From: Odobenus rosmarus divergens
Lineage: Eukaryota > Chordata > Mammalia > Carnivora > Odobenidae
DNA length: 64,000 bases
Assembly (NCBI RefSeq): GCF_000321225.1
Contig: NW_004450276.1
Location: 5,285,387-5,349,386, forward strand
Reading direction: 5' to 3'
How positions within the stretch are numbered: the first letter of the stretch is position 1; every line of letters starts with the position of its first letter. Positions 34,377-45,440 of the stretch are shown here, piece by piece. The notes under the pieces are model-generated. The model worked only from the letters and a program-made list of their open reading frames with translations. It was not told where the DNA came from and ran no database searches. A program made the translations under genes and the position numbers.

Positions 34377-34822
34377 TGTTGAAACAAATTTTCAACTGTG
34401 TAAATCTGAAGACCTAATCGGCTTTATTAAGCGAGTCATGATTGGGCAGTACCCCAGCCGGCAAGTGGAGGGGAAACTCCAAGGACTTACACAAAATGGA
34501 AGGTTTTTATAGGAAGGAGGGTGGGGCAAGAAGTTATTAGCAAAGGAAAAGAAAAGATTGTTTCTGGCAAGGTTACCTTCCCTTAGGGGAAGGGCAAGGG
34601 GGCTTATCATGCAGATGACCTCATCTTCCTTACGGGGGCAGGGGGGCAGGGATGAAGAGGGCCCCTGTGACAGATTACTTCATTGGTGCTGACCAGAAAA
34701 TCCCAGATTGACTGGTTTAAAATCCCACTCCTGGAGAGGTGGACACTGCAATTAAAAAGTGTTAGTTTGCTGTTTCTGAAGGCAAGTAACTCCCCCTTGG
34801 GCCTATGGTTTTCTTTTTAACA
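34377..34822 (-). mobile_element. solo ERV LTR inside the Tigger element
   Basis: 446 bp. Reverse-strand ends are TGTTAAAAAGAAAACC and GTTTCAACA (TG...CA), with a reverse-strand AATAAA at about 34424-34431. A 4-bp target duplication GTAC/GTGC flanks it, and the Tigger sequence resumes on both sides. The 4-bp size fits class I ERVs. No internal genes. Confidence 0.75.
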
Positions 34823-35205
34823 GTGCTATCTGGGGGTCTTGAAACATACACCCACAGATAAGAAGGAACTGCTACTCCTGCCATCTATTCTATAGGCCCA
34901 TTCACCTTTCCTGAAAATCATTCACTCTCCCCTAAAAGACCTACATCTCCCCTTCCTTTTCCCTATTAAGATGGTATTGGAGCCTGAGTTCTAAGCCACC
35001 TGAGGTACTTACTGCTCTTTTCCGTGTGCCCCTCCCCCCCACGTGAGATGTACATGTTAATAAACCCCTGGTTGTTTGGGGTTTTTTCTTGTTAATCTTT
35101 TATTACGGAGATCTCAGCCAAAAACTCAGAAGGGTAGAGGGAAAATCATTTTTCCTTCCCTACAATGGGCAGTTTTTTAAGTCCATATTTTGAAGATCAG
35201 ATATT

Positions 35206-35446
35206 CCTTTTTTTTTTTTTTTTAAGACTTTGTCTTAGAGAGAGGGGCAGGAGCACATGCATGCATGTGTGCACCTGAGGTGGGGGGGTGGCGGACGCGG
35301 CAGAAAGTGAGAGAATCGCAAGCAGACTCCCCCTGAGCTCAGAGCCCCGAGTCCAATGGGGGCTTGATCCCAGGACCCTGAGATCATGACCTGAGCCAAA
35401 AATCAAGAGTCGGACACTTAACCAACTGCACCACCCAGGCGCCCCC
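35206..35446 (-). mobile_element. SINEC, older type
   Basis: Reverse-strand SINE with poly-T, AAGACTTTGTCTTAGAGAGA, then GATCATGACCTGAGCC and CCACCCAGGCGCCCC at the head. Target-site duplication AAGATCAGATATT / AAGATCAGGTATT lies at 35193-35205 and 35447-35459. Confidence 0.93.
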
Positions 35447-35459
35447 AAGATCAGGTATT

Positions 35460-37489
35460 TTTTCGCAATGAGGGTGAAAAGAGTAAAACCACAAGAATGA
35501 CAGAAAGAAGGAAAGACAACATGGCATACCCGGGGCACCAAGATGCTAAAAATAACCAGGAAGCTGATACAGGGGAGGCTCCTGCCAGGCCCTTCCCTCC
35601 CTGCCTCCCCTTCCCTCCATCTTTCCTCTCCACCTCGTCCAAGGGACTGCTGGAGCAGGTTCTCACTTCCAATGGCAGCCGTGGCAAGTAACCAGACAGA
35701 GTGAATGCCCTCAGTAGGCTCAACCCTAACATGAGGCCAAGCCAGATGGCCTCACACGATGCCACCAGCGGGCCCTGCCCCAGTGCCTTCTCATGGCCAC
35801 CGGCCTAACCACCACATCACCACAGACTTCAGGCCCAGCTCCAGTGCGGTCAAAAGCAATCGGTTTTAAAAGAGAGATCCCTACAGCTTGCAGGTCTGTT
35901 TGCCAAGCTTCGGGACTGGATCCACTTTCTCCGTGATGTGGAGGGCAGGCTGAAATGGCTCTGCACTGGCTAAACAATTGCTTCCTGGCCCAAGAACTGT
36001 TCACCGGGTTTCCACAGAGGAGCCTCCTGACACGAACAGCTCCACCCTATATGTAAAGCGTTTTGGATTCCAGTTTGGAAAGCTGTTCATGCCACGTGGA
36101 CCTGGAAAGAATCAGGGCCCCTGACTTTTTTTGCACGAGCACTTTGAGCCTGGAAAGCTTGACAACAATTATAAATCTCCTTCAGCCAGGCGGCCTCCCC
36201 GTGAGATAGCAAAAACAATCCCAAATCTGCAGAGAAGGCCTGAGAGGTTAATGATCTTCCCCCCAGCAACAGGGAAAATTCCCAAAGGAGTTCAGCAGGA
36301 ATTCCAGGCTATTCTCCAGGCTCCGGCTCTGATTTTCATTTAAATCACACAGTCTCTCTGAACCTCTGTTTCCTCTTTGGTAAAATGGGAACGGATAATT
36401 CCTACATAACATTAATGGCAAAGACACAGGGAAAGGGTTACCTGAGAGCTTTGCATTGTCGCTGTTGTGGTGCTAAGGTTACACCCCTCGGCCCCTACCA
36501 TGTCCTTCACACTGGGAATTCATTTTTGAGGTCACATCTTGTCTTTTTGGTAAGAAAATTATTTGCAGGCAACTGAAGGACAGCCTGAGCCAACGTAAAA
36601 TGAGAAACAATTCTTCTGAGGATACATATGCCGCCATCCCTGGATTTTTCGAGCAATACTACACTAGGAAGTAAAATGCTCCTAATTAGTACTTAGCCGA
36701 GATTGTAGCTGTTGTCAAAATACACGTTTCTGTTCTCTTTGTGTGTGTTTGTGTGCTAAGAATATCAAGTCATCCAAAAAAAGAAGAAAAGAATATCAAG
36801 TCATCTAACTTTTTGAGCACCCGCTCTGTGTGAAATGCCATACTAAATGTTGAGGGGGACAGAGAGAAATGTTAGGAAAAAATGATCTTAATTCAATTAT
36901 TTATGAACCCACTGTCAACATAATATAGTCCCTGTACAAGTCTGTCGTTGGCAAGTGACAGAATCTCAGTGGAGACTGACTTGAGAATAATGTCTTAGCT
37001 GCGTACCCCATGGAGTAATGGAGGAGTTCGCTGAAGGAGAAAGGGTACTATCCAAAAAGAGGAGAAACCAACCATCAGTTCACCATACCCCCCCCCAACT
37101 GATAACATCACCATCATCATTCATATAAACCACACCAGGAGTTCAATGAAAACAGCACACAAACAAGAAATTCTTTTTTAAGCTGATAAAATGATGATAC
37201 TTGAATCTACATGGAATTAAATCAGAGCCGACAAGCCATTCATACTAAGTGGTCTTGCATAAGGGACCATGTTCCAATGCTTCCGCTCAGCCTAATTCTA
37301 GAGACCTCGTGCATTTGAACAGATGGACAGGTGGAAAGACCAAAGATGCACTCTCTCGGCACCCACAGCAATGCCACGGAGCTGCAGGCTCTGCAGGGCT
37401 CCCCTCCCTCCCCCGGACCCCCCCCCCAGCCTTTGGGAACACAGCTCCCCACTCCCCTGGCACTTACTGTGCCATAGATTCAGTATCTT
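35460..37489. other. no gene recognised (2 kb)
   Basis: Unique sequence with a weak sense MIR-like piece at 36340-36445 (CTCTGTTTCCTCTTTGGTAA) and a short direct repeat GAATATCAAGTCATC at about 36760 and 36791. It lies between two related LTRs but shows no retroviral internal sequence. Confidence 0.45.
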
Positions 37490-37590
37490 TTCCTTATCTA
37501 GCTCTCCCTCCAAACAGTAAGCTCTGAGGAACAGCACCTGAGTCTGCCCTGCTCACTATTTATTGAGTGTAGCACTCTGTGCCCAGTGTG
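37490..37590 (+). mobile_element. L2 LINE 3' end fragment
   Basis: CAGTAAGCTCTGAGGAACAG, CTGCCCTGCTCACTATTTAT and GCACTCTGTGCCCAGTGTGG follow the sense L2 3' end ('gtaagctccatgagggcag ... gctgtatccccagtgcc'). Confidence 0.5.
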
Positions 37591-37957
37591 GCCAGAAAAA
37601 TGAGCAAAACAAAGCTTTTTTTTTTTCCCATGGAGTTGGCATTCCCATGCACACAAACAGGCAAACACATATCAGATGTGAAAGACAGGACTGGGATTTC
37701 TCAGGTTGGTGCTGAGGGAGGCCGTGCCTTCCCTGGAGGAGCCCTGGGGAGGCGTGGTCCCAGGGGCAGAACTGATGTCCAGAGGCAGGAGCCCACCTGA
37801 CCCATTTAAGGAGCAGCACTGCGTGGGGGTGAAGTTCGAGGAGAGGGGCTATGGTAGATTCAGATTGCTTTGCTAAGTAAAATGAGAAGTTGGTAGAGAG
37901 TTTTGAACAGAGAGTTTTTAGTATTAGGGTTCAAGACATTAATGAGGGTAAATAGGA

Positions 37958-38432
37958 TGTGCTACCCCAAAATATATCACTTTGGCATAAGAATTCTTTT
38001 GAGCGGAAGACATCTGAGTTTCTGAAATCCCTTATCTGCCTAAAAGCACCACCTCCCAAAAGAACTCAATTGTCATAAATCCCTCTCCGGAGAGCAACCT
38101 TAATCTCTTCTCGGAGACAGAAGCACCACACCCAAGCAGACATTATTACAAAACTATCACAGGTCCCATCTAGTCCAAGGTCCCATTTGTCTTTCAAAAG
38201 TCATTTGTTCTCCCAGAAGTGCCCTCTTTGCCCTGCCCCATCCCCCATTATGAAGGTATATACACCCCCAAATCTAACCACCGCCCTGAGTCACATTTCT
38301 TTGTGAACTCCCATGCCTAAGTAGGTAATTACATCTTTTGTTCTCTTGCTGATCTGTTTTATGTCGATTTAATTTGCAGGCCCCCAAGCGCTAAATTAAG
38401 AGGATGGAGGAAAAGTTTGTTTCTCCCTGACA
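37958..38432 (+). mobile_element. solo ERV LTR
   Basis: 475 bp from TGTGCTACCCCAAAATATAT to TTCTCCCTGACA (TG...CA). The internal blocks CACCACACCCAAGCAGACAT, CATTTGTTCTCCCAGAAGTG and GATTTAATTTGCAGGCCCC parallel the interrupted LTR at 33823. No flanking duplication was found and no coding region adjoins it. Confidence 0.65.
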
Positions 38433-38537
38433 CTGCCTTCTCCTCTTCAAGCCTTCTGTTCCACTTCTGGCCCATTCGTATTTAACACATTTGTTTTCAG
38501 AATTTGTGAAATGATATGTTAAAGCATATAAATCCCT

Positions 38538-38697
38538 GGGGCGCCTGGGTGAATCAGTCAGTTAAGTGTCTGCCTTCAGCTCAGCTCCTGATCCCAGGGG
38601 CCTGGGATCGAAGCCCTCCCTCTCCTGCCGCTCGCCCTGCTTGTGCTCTCCCGCTCTCTCGCCCTCTCTCTCAAATAAATAAATAAAAATCTTTTTA
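38538..38697 (+). mobile_element. SINEC with internal deletion
   Basis: Head GGGGCGCCTGGGTGAATCAG, GTGTCTGCCTTCAGCTCAGC, CAGGGGCCTGGGATCG, then jumps to CTCCTGCCGCTCGCCCTGC and the AATAAATAAATAAAAATC tail. It abuts an oppositely oriented SINE tail. Confidence 0.9.
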
Positions 38698-38784
38698 TTT
38701 ATTTATTTTTAAAGATTTTATTTATTTGACAGAGAGAGACACAGTGAGAGAGGGAACACAAGCAGGGGGAGTGGGAGAGGGAGA
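38698..38784 (-). mobile_element. SINEC, young type, cut off by the gap
   Basis: Reverse-strand tail AAAGATTTTATTTATTTGAC, then GAGACACAGTGAGAGAGGGA and ACACAAGCAGGGGGAGTGGG, running into the Ns. About 110 bp of the head is missing in the gap. Confidence 0.92.
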
Positions 38785-39209
38785 NNNNNNNNNNNNNNNN
38801 NNNNNNNNNNNNNNNNNNNNNNNNNNNNNNNNNNNNNNNNNNNNNNNNNNNNNNNNNNNNNNNNNNNNNNNNNNNNNNNNNNNNNNNNNNNNNNNNNNNN
38901 NNNNNNNNNNNNNNNNNNNNNNNNNNNNNNNNNNNNNNNNNNNNNNNNNNNNNNNNNNNNNNNNNNNNNNNNNNNNNNNNNNNNNNNNNNNNNNNNNNNN
39001 NNNNNNNNNNNNNNNNNNNNNNNNNNNNNNNNNNNNNNNNNNNNNNNNNNNNNNNNNNNNNNNNNNNNNNNNNNNNNNNNNNNNNNNNNNNNNNNNNNNN
39101 NNNNNNNNNNNNNNNNNNNNNNNNNNNNNNNNNNNNNNNNNNNNNNNNNNNNNNNNNNNNNNNNNNNNNNNNNNNNNNNNNNNNNNNNNNNNNNNNNNNN
39201 NNNNNNNNN
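38785..39209. other. assembly gap
   Basis: 425 N characters. The left edge is inside a reverse-strand SINE. The right edge is a run of 12 A residues (39210-39221), probably the tail of another forward-strand retroelement. Confidence 1.
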
Positions 39210-39221
39210 AAAAAAAAAAAA

Positions 39222-40867
39222 GAACTGTTGAATTTTACCCTCTCAAACTGTTCCTCTTTCCTCACAGATGGGGAACCAGGACCTTGCTGGTTACAGCCAT
39301 GGGGGGAGGGCAAAGGGATAGGCCAGAGATAAATGAACCAAAGCTAGTGGGCCAATGGAGTGGTCTAAGATGGATTTTTTTTTTCTTAGAATGAAGGTTC
39401 TTTAGTCCTGCATCAACACATAATCACTATCAGCAGAAACAATCCTTATAATAATGCTTACACTTTCTTAATAGACTACTGAAACACTTTTCCAAAGACG
39501 TACTACATGGTCTTAGTTGGGAAACCAGATGGGTGGGAAACTCAAGTGGGGTTAAATACTTCACTGAGGTACCCGGAAAGTCAGCTACTGTCCCAGAAAT
39601 GGATCATAGAAGGCAATTCATTGAGTCTGGTTCCCATCAATCACAGACATTTCATCTCGATCTAAGTTACGTTCTTAGTATCTCTGTAACTTTGTCGAGT
39701 AAACGGTACACTCTCTTGGTCAGATGCGATTGACCTACGGGACCCTTTGCTATCTTAATTATATCAGACTTGCCTAGAGTTAAAGTTCAGTGGCCAGAGC
39801 CCAGGGCCGGTCCCCCTGTGTTCCAAAGAACTCAGCAGCGCAAATGCCAGGAACGCAGAGTGTCCCAGGGGAAGGGCTGCCCCACCAACCCATAAACGGA
39901 TGGTTCCCCAGGGCGTCGTGCAGACCAAGAAATAGGATCTTTCTCCACCCCCACCCCACCATCACCCTTTGCTATAGAAGTCTTATTTCTTATTACTTTA
40001 ATTAAGTTTCTGAAGGCTTTGTATTCATGCAGCCTTGCAGAAAATAGCCCAGAGCCCCACAATGGCCACAGTAAACCTGAGAACTCAGTCACCCACCCGA
40101 GGGCCCCCCACCCTCTCCTCTGTCCATTAAAATGTCTATGTTATTAAAGGCAACAATCAGAGAATCAAACCTCTACCTGCAGTGAAGGCATCTGGTTGTG
40201 TCTGTCTTGCCCCCTCGGGTCATTCCCCCACCCCAACGAGGATCAGTCCCTGGCTCTTCCAACACGAGGGCAGAAATGGGGATGCCAGGCCCCACGAACA
40301 GCTGCTGGAACTGGGCCGTCCACATCAGCCCCCCCAGACAGAGCAGAAAGAGGGGTTTGGGAAGAACACATACTTGCAAGGAACAAACTGCCTTTCAAGA
40401 CACAGCAGTGAGTTACCACAGGGAAATTACGGCCTTCTGAGTATCTCTCATATTGGTAACTTGTTCTATTTCTGGCTCTCACTTACAGAAAAGAGACATT
40501 AGTCCAATGATCTCACAGTGTTTTTCTACTCCCTCAAGACAACGTAGACCTTAATCTTCAGTATAATCTATGAGAATGTCTTCAAGGTAGCTGGAGTGAT
40601 TCAGCTCTTGAATCTGATCCATAATCATATTTTGCGTTTTTCTAATTTCCAAAGAACATTCTAGCTTATGAAGTGCTTCATGTACATTTTGTCATCAGGC
40701 CTTCAAGGCAGGCAAGGAAGCTAGAGACATCCTGGTTTTACCAGGGCTTTAGCTGCCAGCGCAGCACCCTCCACACCATGGCACATGGTGAAATGGGAGA
40801 GAACATTTAGAATCAGCCAAGTTGCATTCTAACAAACTTGCACAAAATGCATAGCTACTTTTAAGAC
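39222..40867. other. no gene recognised (1.6 kb)
   Basis: Unique sequence. A weak antisense MIR piece may lie at 40665-40745 (GAAGTGCTTCATGTACATTT). The several overlapping frames at 40173-40502 lie on both strands and look like chance. Confidence 0.5.
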
Positions 40868-41620
40868 TGTGCACACTTCATTCAACACATATTCATCAAG
40901 CCCCTACAATAGGCCAGCCTCCGGCTTGGCAGTAAGGATACTGTCCAGAAGACACAAACAGAAGTATGAAATGACAGGACATGACATGACATGACATTAA
41001 TCTGCGATCACACCAAGTAAATGTAAAGTTGCAACTTCTAAAGATATAGGATGCTGACTCAGTCAAGGAGAGCTTCCTGGAGGAAGTGACCCCTGAGCTG
41101 AGCTATGGAGGACTGGGGCATCTGCAGGGGAGGGCAGGGGAGAAATAGTGCAAGGAGAGCAGCCGCTCTGTAAAGGCACGGTCGGTATGGGGCCCCCCAG
41201 CATGAACGGTAAGGGGCCCCAAGAAGGCCAGGGTCGGGGAGCGCAGGGCATGGGAGGCATGGGGCCATCAGGATGAAGCTGGAGAGGGGCGGGGCGGGGG
41301 CAGCGACTTGCACGGATCCGTCGGATGGTTCCCAGCTCCGTCCTTATCCTCATGGTAACAGGAAGCCATTGAAGGGGAGTGTTGCCATGAGATGGTTATT
41401 TTAAAGATGATGGGATTGTGAAAGGAAGGTGCCTGAGTGGGAAAGGTAAACAAGTTCGGGTGTTGGTGACGCAATTCACGGGAGAGATAACGAAGCCAGG
41501 GCTGGAGTGGTAGCACGGAGAGGGAGCAAAATGGGAGAAGCCCCGAAATAGGGGGTCAAGTGTCGGCGCTAATGATGGGGTTGGGTGTGGGAAATGGGGA
41601 AGAGGGAAGAGGGCGATGGC
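40868..41620 (-). mobile_element. L2 LINE 3' region
   Basis: Antisense L2 over about 750 bp. It has CATTCAACACATATTCATCA, AAGGAGAGCTTCCTGGAGGA, AGTGACCCCTGAGCTGAGCT, GGAAGCCATTGAAGGGGAGT and GAGAGATAACGAAGCCAGGG, in the order of the L2 3' end. A (GACAT)n run lies inside at about 40976-40996. Confidence 0.75.
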
Positions 41621-42229
41621 AAGGTATCATTAGAAGATAGTCACTGAAAATAGTTAAATTTGTATGTAACCGGTGACTAATGTCCCCAAAGGTAAGTGTG
41701 GGCCACGGCGCAGCTTCCAGAGGCCGAGTCTGTGACGTGCTGTCTCTGTATTAACTTGACGTTCTGGCGGCTTAGAGAGCACCCCGTCCCGGCCCACGTC
41801 TTGCTTGTCTGAGGCATAGCCACACAGACCTGCCTGGTTCTTTAACGCTCAGAATGTTGAAGTAACTGGCCCAAAGTGACGAGGGACAGGACTCACTGCT
41901 GAAGACAGAATCAGTAGGAACGGAGACATCCTGGCTTAGGAAATTAGGGCAACGCTATTCCCAGAGTCTAAGAGTTAGTGTCTTATCAGTCTACAGAGGA
42001 GAAACGAAATCGCGTTCAAAAGAAAGTTCGCGGGAGGGCCAATAAGTCGCTGCCGGAGGAGGACGAGGTGCCTTAACCGCTTCACCGGAAATATTTTTAT
42101 GCTTTAAGGTATTTAAGGCCTGAATGCAGAAATCAACCCAATTGCAGGCTGAGGGATAAAAATTCCCTCAAATTCACACCAACACCGCGCACTTAAGGCT
42201 TTTATTTTACTCAACAAACATCTATTAAG
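41621..42229. other. no gene recognised; small CpG cluster
   Basis: Unique sequence with about nine CpG in 42007-42095, too small for an island. Confidence 0.45.
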
Positions 42230-42360
42230 TGAACTACCTTGGGAAAGTGACTTAAACTTTGGGCCTCAGTTTCCACATGAGTAAAAAATGGATTATAATA
42301 ATAATGATAATACCTGTCTTCTAGGATTGCTGTGAGGACCAAGTGAATTAATTCGCGTGA
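42230..42360 (+). repeat. MIR SINE fragment
   Basis: Sense MIR: CTTGGGAAAGTGACTTAAAC, GGCCTCAGTTTCCACATGAG, AATACCTGTCTTCTAGGATT and GCTGTGAGGACCAAGTGAAT. Confidence 0.85.
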
Positions 42361-42581
42361 ACACCTCGTCTCACGCTGACACCTGGCTGCCTCTTCAGCA
42401 CGTTCTGGGGCCGCTCTCCCCCAAGCAACTAATATCTAAATATATCCCTCTTTTCCTCTCTTTAAAGCCTCCCCACATGCATTTTCCTGCACAGAAACAC
42501 CCTGTGCCTGGGGGCTTCTACTCCTCCTTCACAAGTTGTCGGGCCAAGAACCGCAGAAAAAGATACAGGGGCCAAAGCTGA

Positions 42582-42582
<1 letters not shown>

Positions 42583-42618
<36 letters not shown>
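42583..42618. repeat. (CA)n microsatellite
   Basis: 36 bp of uninterrupted CA (18 units). Confidence 0.95.
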
Positions 42619-42621
<3 letters not shown>

Positions 42622-42868
42622 GGTAAGCAGGTTTGTGTGTGCAAATGCACACACCCACACGTACATGTGTGGATTAGAGTCAGCAGGACTGTGCTATTAG
42701 GAATAGAGGCAGCATCTACACAAAATCAGTGTGTTCCAAGAGGAATAACATAAGACCCTGGTGTAGGAGGAAACCAGACCCTTTCTCTCTGTATTAACTT
42801 GACCTTCGTAAGAATAGCTCATCCCTTGGTGGTCCCTGACATTTTGTCTTTTTAAATCCAACTGTGTA

Positions 42869-43060
42869 GGGGCGCCTGGGTGGTTCAGTTGGTTAAGCGT
42901 CTGCCTTCGGCTCAGGTCGTGATCCCAGGGTCCTGGGATCGAGCCCCGCATCAGGCTCCACCTGCTCAGCAATGAGTCTGCTTCTCCCTCTGCTTCTACT
43001 CTTCCCTCTGCTTGTGCTCTCTCGCTCTCTCTGTCAAATAAATAAATAAAATCTTTATAA
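42869..43060 (+). mobile_element. SINEC
   Basis: Head GGGGCGCCTGGGTGGTTCAG, body CAGGGTCCTGGGATCGAGCC, TCTCGCTCTCTCTGTCAAAT, AATAAATAAATAAAATC. A diverged target duplication AAATCCAACTGTG / AAATGCAATTATG is possible at 42853 and 43071. Confidence 0.93.
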
Positions 43061-45339
43061 ATAAATAAATAAATGCAATTATGAGTGTACTGGGGCGACA
43101 GACTCCCTAGCCTCTAAATAAAGCTCCTTTTTAATTCCTTGGTCTCTTGCAAAGGGAAGCTCTTTGTGTAGGAGTCAGGCCTCCTTCCCCTCACCTTCAG
43201 GCCAACTGTATGCTAAGTAAGGAGTTTACTAGTATCCTTACTGCTCAGGCCCCAGGATCTCAGACCTCACATTAGACTTAATCTTCCTCTTAATCTCCCT
43301 CTCTCTCCCCGTGCCTCTCCCCATCCACCTCTCCCCACTTTGGATTCCCTTGAGCTGCTCAGTCCCCATGTACACTGGCCTCTTCCTACCACGTGCATCA
43401 GCAGTTTGTTCTGAAGTCCACGGAGCCAATTCCTCAGTTTCTGCTTGAACATCTGCCCCTCCGACTACCCTACAGGCCTTCACCCTCATGCACCCCCCAG
43501 TCATGCACCTAGGACCTCAATTTCATACCCTAGGGCACCAGAGCACCCTAACGCCACCCTATCCCCATACTAAGAAGGCAACACGCCCGGGGGCACCAGT
43601 GTTCTTAACAGAACCAGGAGACTTTTCTCAGCGTCATCTTTTCTTGTCTTTCTTAGAAAAGGGATCTTTCACCATAAGCAAGCAGGGTTTACATCACCCA
43701 TTCTGTCCAAGAGAAGTCCCCATGAGACAACACAGGGGCAAGCGTTCGTTCGGCAAGTCTTTGAGAGCCTGACAAACGTCAGGCCCTGTTTTCAGTGTGG
43801 GTGAGCTGGGGCCTCCTGCTCCCGGCCTGTGGTCACCAGTGAGCCCACTGGTCTCTGGACAGGCTGCTCCGTCCTCAGGCATAGGCTGGCCCCGAGCCAC
43901 CCAGCCAGGAGGAGAGGCAAGGTTTGTGGTCAGGTGAGCGGGCTGCCAGGACTGAGGACATCTAAAGACCCTTCTGTTGTTTTCCTTCAAATAACTTCCA
44001 AAGGGGAATATCTTAGAAAAATCTGAGAGCATTCAAAGAACAAAGATGTGAGAGGGGCTGGAAAATAGGACCCATGAGGAATGGGGGAAAGAAGGGAAGA
44101 TTCTCAGTCTGAGGAAGAGAAGGCCCAGAGGCCATTTAACAATGGCGCACAAGGTTTAAAGGGATATTCCTCAGAGGCTGGAGACCAGCTGGTCACTCTC
44201 TCCGGTGAGGACCGAACAAAAGGAAATGCGCTTGGGCTTCCACATGAGTGATTCAGCGAGGAAACAATCTCTGGCAATGAGGGTTTCGGACTTGGGATAA
44301 GTTATGGAGGGCGATCGGGGCCTCTCCTCCTCTGGATTTCGTCAGAAGCGAAGGGCCCCATTTTCCTGGGCAGGTCAGGGGGCCCCCGGGGAGCAGGCGG
44401 AGGGAGGAGAGGCCCACACGGCCTCCCGCATCTCACCGGCCGCACGGCCACACGGGGCCACGGCTGCCCACCCCCCACCCCCACCCCCAGAGCGTGTTTG
44501 TCCTCGCAGCGTGTCCAGTTGTGTAACTGGTTTCTGGACTCTGGCATTCGCACAGTTGGGTCAGGGGACAGGTAAAGGAGGAGGCATGCAAGGAATGAGA
44601 AAAAGGAAGAGAAATGGATTCATTTTCCATGGGAGAGGGAAGGAGACACTGCAGATAACTAAGCGCAGGCCCTTAGTAACTGTCCTTTTCCAAAGTAAGA
44701 CTCTCTCACTTTTTCATATGAAAATTAGCTTCCATATAAATACACTTAATTGGCCATTCTTTTCCTTTCTCTCTGGGCTTCCCGGCACCCCTTTGTACGC
44801 TCCCTTTCCACCTTCAGTATTAGCCTGGTTCAGTTTCCTGCACAACAGAAGCCAAAGACGGATTCTTACTATTGACCCCAGCATTTTACAAATCCAAAGC
44901 CAAAATCTTGGGTATGACGTTACCCGGCACCTAATTCCTAGATATTTGTCTTAGTTTTAATTCCTTAAGACCTTTGGGTGTCTCTCCAGCCTTCGGCTTT
45001 CTTCCTTATGTCCAATACTAAGGGATGACTCCTATGTCCCCAGAGCCAGTGTCTTTGAGTCAGATGGCAATCCAGGGACAGCCACGCCCGCGTGTCCCCT
45101 CCCCATGGACAGCAGGGCCACTCCCGGAGCTGGCCAGCTATGGCTGTGTTCGTGGTGTGGGCGAGTGACACTGGGTGTCTCCGGCGTCTGCTCCCCACTC
45201 AGAGCCGGCCCTGAGGGTGGCCAGAAAGAAGGGACATTTATCCTTGAGTTGCACCCAGTGTCCAGTGGCCTGCTTCTGGAGTGGCCACCCTCAGGACCAG
45301 CTTCCTCAGGCAGCTGCAGTCACAGGTACCGGCTGTGAA
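43061..45339. other. no gene recognised (2.3 kb)
   Basis: Unique sequence with a short antisense L2 end at about 43740-43815 (GTCAGGCCCTGTTTTCAGTG) and a CpG- and C-rich cluster at 44302-44518. The 216-codon frame at 44304-44954 starts in that cluster, is low-complexity at first and has no domain, so I do not call it a gene. Confidence 0.5.
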
Positions 45340-45440
45340 CTCCACCAGAGCTGGGCCTTCTCTGTCCTGTTCACTGCGTGTGTCCCTGGTGCCCAGAACA
45401 GTGCCTGGCCCACAGTATCAATAGTCACAGAACAAACAGA
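45340..45440 (+). mobile_element. L2 LINE 3' end fragment
   Basis: CTCTGTCCTGTTCACTGCGT, GGTGCCCAGAACAGTGCCTG and GCCCACAGTATCAATAG match the sense L2 3' end. Confidence 0.6.

Larger units (their letters stand above)
33958..34880. mobile_element. Tigger-type (TcMar) DNA transposon
   Basis: Ends are inverted: CAGGGTAGCCCGCCATTATC on the left against the complement of GATAAGAAGGAACTGCTACT on the right. Internal marks are ATTTTGAGACCACATTCACG, TAACTTTTATTATAGTATAT, TTTATAAATTAAATTTATCA and TCTGGGGGTCTTGAAACATA. It is non-coding (MER2-related plan) and is itself interrupted by an LTR at 34377-34822 and a SINE remnant at 34209-34278. Confidence 0.8.
33823..35165 (+). mobile_element. ERV LTR, interrupted by a Tigger transposon
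   Basis: The 5' part (33823-33957, TGTCACCCCAAAATATGACC ...) and 3' part (34881-35165, with AATAAA at about 35060, ending CTTCCCTACA) together follow the plan of the intact LTR at 37958. Both share the start, a CACCACACCCA block, a CATYYRCTCTCCC-type block and the end. The insert 33958-34880 splits it. No internal viral genes are present; it looks like a solo LTR. Confidence 0.7.

Noticed and set aside
38699..39394. Two long frames spanning the gap (204 and 222 codons)
   Set aside because: They are open only because they read through Ns and SINE sequence.
41742..42804. 17-base repeat CTCTGTATTAACTTGAC at about 41744 and 42788
   Set aside because: Too short to prove a shared origin; a match of this size between two sites is not improbable in 64 kb. 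Flanks do not align beyond a few bases.
43081..43170. Possible LTR end with AATAAA near 43117
   Set aside because: Only a poly-A signal and pyrimidine-rich context were seen. No TG/CA ends or related copy.
44304..44954. 216-codon open frame
   Set aside because: Its N-terminal half is G/P/R-rich from a GC-rich cluster, the rest is unlike any domain I know, and no splice or promoter context supports it.
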